A stretch of DNA of 8,529 nt from RGDT01 sp046719305 (GTDB taxonomy: Bacteria > Planctomycetota > Planctomycetia > Gemmatales > Gemmataceae), in assembly GCA_046719305.1 (NCBI GenBank), contig JBDNDE010000207.1, positions 1 to 8,529 of the forward strand. The letters run 5' to 3'. Below, one piece after another: positions 7,601 to 8,529 of the stretch. The number at the start of each line of letters is the position of its first letter. Position 1 is the stretch's first letter. Below the pieces are notes generated by a model, which was not told the DNA's origin, searched no databases, and worked only from the letters and a program-made list of their open reading frames with translations. The translations under genes and the position numbers were made by a program.

Positions 7601-8277
7601 CCTTCAGGGAGCTTTTCGTTGCGTCTGGTCACCAGCCCACCGGATTCCCACATGACATGCCGGATGGCCCCGCGAATTTCAGCAGCATCGGCAATCATCT
7701 CGGAGATGATGTGGCCGGCCCCTTCGAGGATGGCTTCCGTGGTAGCTAAGTCTTGTTCCGGGTTAATCATCGAGGCCAACACTTCTTCGAGGTTGGCGAC
7801 AACAGGGTCGGCTTCCCAGATCATCTGGGCTAGTTTGTCCAGGCCCCGTTCGCGGGCTTTGTCGGCTAGGGTGTTGCGTTTGCGTTTGAACGGTTGGTAG
7901 AGGTCTTCCAGGCGTTTGGGGTTATCAGCGGCGAGGATAGCGGCCCGGAGTTCGTCGGTGAGTTTGTCTGGGTGCTGGCTTTCGATGGTGCGGAGGATGA
8001 ACGCCTTGCGATCGTTCAGGGCCCGGCAAGCAGTGATACGTTCTTGAATGGTCCGCAACAACTCTTCATCCAGTCCGCCCGTGCGTTCCTTGCGATAACG
8101 GGTAATGAAGGGGATGGTGTTGCCCTCATCCAGTAACTGAAGCACCGCCTCGACCTGCACCTTGCGAATCTGCAGATCCTGTGCGATCCGTGAGAGATCC
8201 GAGGGATGAATCGGACTGGGCTTGCTCACCGGAATTGTAGGGGTTTCCATCTCCGGCATCGTCGATGAGGTGGTCAC
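4612..8277 (-). CDS. tex: Tex, RNA-binding transcription accessory protein, enlarged
   Basis: This 1221-residue protein contains the whole Tex core (E. coli Tex has 773 residues). Tex is a cytosolic nucleic-acid-binding protein linked to transcription and stress tolerance. Domains in order: N-terminal Tex helical region about 25-280 (IPFITRYRKERTGGLDEE), YqgF-like RNase H fold from about 374 (ILAIDPAFRTGCKLAVLD, IGNGTACRETE) resuming at 662 (AYIIVNEAGASVYS), helix-hairpin-helix region about 750-808 (DLNTASVPLL, GLGPKLAEEIV, IPGIGENRF), and S1 RNA-binding domain about 922-990 (VVDFGAFVDVGLKDSGLVHI). Two additions are odd: a Pro/Ala/Thr/Glu-rich insert (459-660) that splits YqgF, and a tail (991-1221) with RGD/QGDR repeats. 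The last segment, FSELAALLAAQ, resembles the usual Tex C-terminus. The GTG at 8277 is chosen because AAGGAG at 8288-8293 precedes it by 10 nt; ATG at 8259 is the alternative and has no ribosome site. Confidence 0.93.
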   Translation of the reverse strand: MTTSSTMPEMETPTIPVSKPSPIHPSDLSRIAQDLQIRKVQVEAVLQLLDEGNTIPFITRYRKERTGGLDEELLRTIQERITACRALNDRKAFILRTIESQHPDKLTDELRAAILAADNPKRLEDLYQPFKRKRNTLADKARERGLDKLAQMIWEADPVVANLEEVLASMINPEQDLATTEAILEGAGHIISEMIADAAEIRGAIRHVMWESGGLVTRRNEKLPEGQGQEYREYFQFAEGLKVIPPHRILAINRGEKDNALTVTIDWDLPGGRAFALERIPLPRKAEPAPEPPPSDTPSGRERRPRFVSRLPDLEAHPHRDFIEHCFDDALSRLLVPSLEREIRRELTQRAEAHAVQVFARNLRSKLLAPPLRHKRILAIDPAFRTGCKLAVLDETGNLLAEGVIYPHQPQNKKEAARRKLEELIRRYQIQVIAIGNGTACRETEELVAELIADLEDRRLHPRPDPLLLPPPPEPVPEVKPQSRAKHKAAPAPAPVAPAPVPVQSTEQTASTETPHEAPPATVQPETPPPETLGTPETASETSVVSTPAPEAVATPVPAAVQSGGETSVAESNAASAAPVEPATTPVEVAESNTATAAPVEPATTPVEVAAVEPTTAPASDTPGTPETATETSVVPTPASQVESSPPPEPFVPPEPLPPALPELAYIIVNEAGASVYSTSSIGREEFPNLDATLRGTVSIGRRLQDPLAELVKIDPQHVGVGLYQHDVNPKQLRDSLASVIESCVNSVGVDLNTASVPLLKHVSGLGPKLAEEIVNYRKANGPFVNRQQLTQIPGIGENRFVQMAGFLKIHNGEEPLDQTWIHPESYHAAREVLQEMGFTPQALNNPTELEALREKLQTANAEEITRRLQAKNIMVAGEPIGLPTVKDILEALAKPGRDPREDLPPPVFKKGIQKLEDLTEGMELKGTILNVVDFGAFVDVGLKDSGLVHISQMANRYVKTPHDVVAVGDVVSVWVLSVDKERHRVSLSMIPPGTERKPPERAVRGERAPRGERPPSDRGQGDRPPRGDRMPRGDRPQGDRSQGDRPQGDRPQGDRPQGDRPQGDRPQGDRPQGDRSQGDRSQGDRPQGDRPLRSDRAQADRGPRGDRGDRGGDRGGRPTTIPSKPRSTLPPRGVSRIGSAAQQRGQKKPGESPAADTTTSATEGAEAATPTNKPKKPNNKKPNRVSNELVSGGKTPLSSFSELAALLAAQEQQQSDQGNK
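5005..5169 (-). repeat. 11 x 15-bp tandem repeat in tex, (P/S)QGDR
   Basis: Eleven perfect-length 15-bp units encode residues 1037-1091 as PQGDR (8 units) or SQGDR (3 units). Units vary at only two bases: the first base of the P/S codon and the third base of the Gly codon. Units 4-6 (5050-5094) and 7-9 (5095-5139) are identical 45-bp blocks, which shows growth by duplication of three units at a time. The flanks are degenerate (RGDR, MPRGDR, SDRAQADR). Such an array is likely to vary in copy number. Confidence 0.95.
6362..6696 (-). repeat. diverged 65-bp duplication, 270 bp apart, in tex insert
   Basis: Positions 6362-6426 and 6632-6696 agree at about 54 of 65 bases. They encode GTPETATETSVVPTPA and GTPETASETSVVSTPA. 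The 270-bp offset is 90 codons, so the frame is kept. It is older than the 60-bp repeat that lies between the two arms. Confidence 0.75.
6447..6566 (-). repeat. 2 x 60-bp tandem repeat in tex insert
   Basis: Copies at 6447-6506 and 6507-6566 differ at two bases. They encode a 20-residue unit of the type VAESNxAxAAPVEPATTPVE twice in a row within the low-complexity insert. Near identity at the DNA level suggests a recent duplication. Confidence 0.9.
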
Positions 8278-8287
8278 TGCGTTGTTT

Positions 8288-8293
8288 CTCCTT
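8288..8293 (-). promoter_or_regulatory. ribosome binding site deciding the GTG start of tex
   Basis: The minus strand reads AAGGAG here, 10 nt before the GTG at 8277-8275. It is the only strong Shine-Dalgarno sequence near the 5' end of tex and favours GTG over the ATG six codons further in. Confidence 0.65.
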
Positions 8294-8361
8294 GCCGCGA
8301 ATCGCCGCCTCGCTAAGCGGTCGGTCCTAGTCGATGCGCGGAAAGCCGTTCTAAGTTTGTC

Positions 8362-8391
8362 ACTCTAGGGCATGATTGGGGGGGGTGTCAA
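8362..8391 (-). promoter_or_regulatory. sigma-70-like promoter candidate for tex
   Basis: On the minus strand, a perfect -35 TTGACA (8391-8386) is followed by an 18-bp spacer and TAGAGT (8367-8362), a 4-of-6 match to the -10 consensus. Transcription would start near 8355, giving a leader of roughly 75-80 nt. The first eight bases of the spacer are a run of C (8385-8378). Confidence 0.45.
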
Positions 8392-8529
8392 GAAGCCTCA
8401 CGGCGTTTGCTTGCTTCCTCATGACAATTTCACGTTGTTGCTCTTCGGGGGTCAACAGGCCATCGCCTGCTGTGAACGTCCTGCACGCCCACTATCTTGA
8501 GATGCCCCTGCCAGCTAGTTGGAGATCGG
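8392..8529. other. right-edge region, no convincing gene
   Basis: No recognisable gene is seen. One short minus-strand frame from a TTG at 8455 to a TGA at 8362-8360 encodes 31 residues (MTPEEQQREIVMRKQANA and on). It looks protein-like but lacks a ribosome site, and its frame is closed by a stop 13 codons further upstream. A small inverted repeat, CAGGC-CATC-GCCTG, lies near 8456-8469. Confidence 0.4.

Noticed and set aside
8360..8455. 31-residue minus-strand small protein upstream of tex
   Set aside because: It has a TTG start without a ribosome site and overlaps the tex promoter candidate. It could be a gene remnant, but nothing else supports it.

Overview
The window carries four well-supported protein genes and no RNA genes. 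It most likely comes from a planctomycete of the Gemmata group (Gemmataceae). The main clue is the gene at 1613-2452, whose first 50 residues match the Gemmata-type TIGR02996 'repeat-companion' domain and are followed by leucine-rich repeats. GC-rich sequence, GAGG-type ribosome sites and long Pro/Ala-rich inserts in housekeeping proteins also fit. The assignment is inference, not a database result.

Layout. Positions 1-105 may hold the last 34 codons of a membrane protein running in from the left (weak). An AlaC-type alanine/glutamate aminotransferase lies at 115-1344 (+). After a 268-bp gap comes a tight three-gene cluster on the + strand: a TIGR02996/LRR protein (1613-2452), a GlpG-type rhomboid intramembrane serine protease (2483-3577) and a family 4 iron-sulfur uracil-DNA glycosylase (3588-4454). 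The gaps are 30 and 10 bp, and the glycosylase ribosome site overlaps the rhomboid stop codon, so they are probably co-transcribed. A 157-bp convergent gap (4455-4611) separates them from one very long minus-strand gene (4612-8277). That gene encodes the RNA-binding transcription accessory protein Tex, with a GTG start and a promoter candidate near 8362-8391. The right edge (8278-8529) is mostly non-coding.

How the genes work together. No single pathway links them. AlaC serves amino-acid metabolism, the glycosylase repairs deaminated cytosine, the rhomboid cuts membrane proteins, and Tex is a nucleic-acid-binding transcription or stress factor. The three-gene cluster may be only a transcriptional neighbourhood.

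The most unusual parts are: (1) a perfect 38-bp direct repeat, two copies 75 bp apart, in the convergent gap, with the first copy supplying the glycosylase stop codon; (2) Tex enlarged to 1221 residues from about 770, by a roughly 200-residue disordered insert inside its YqgF domain and a roughly 230-residue tail holding eleven (P/S)QGDR pentapeptides; (3) a rhomboid with a long hydrophilic insert in its first external loop; (4) a run of eight G/C pairs inside the candidate tex promoter spacer. I saw no clear sign of a defence system, CRISPR array, transposase or phage.
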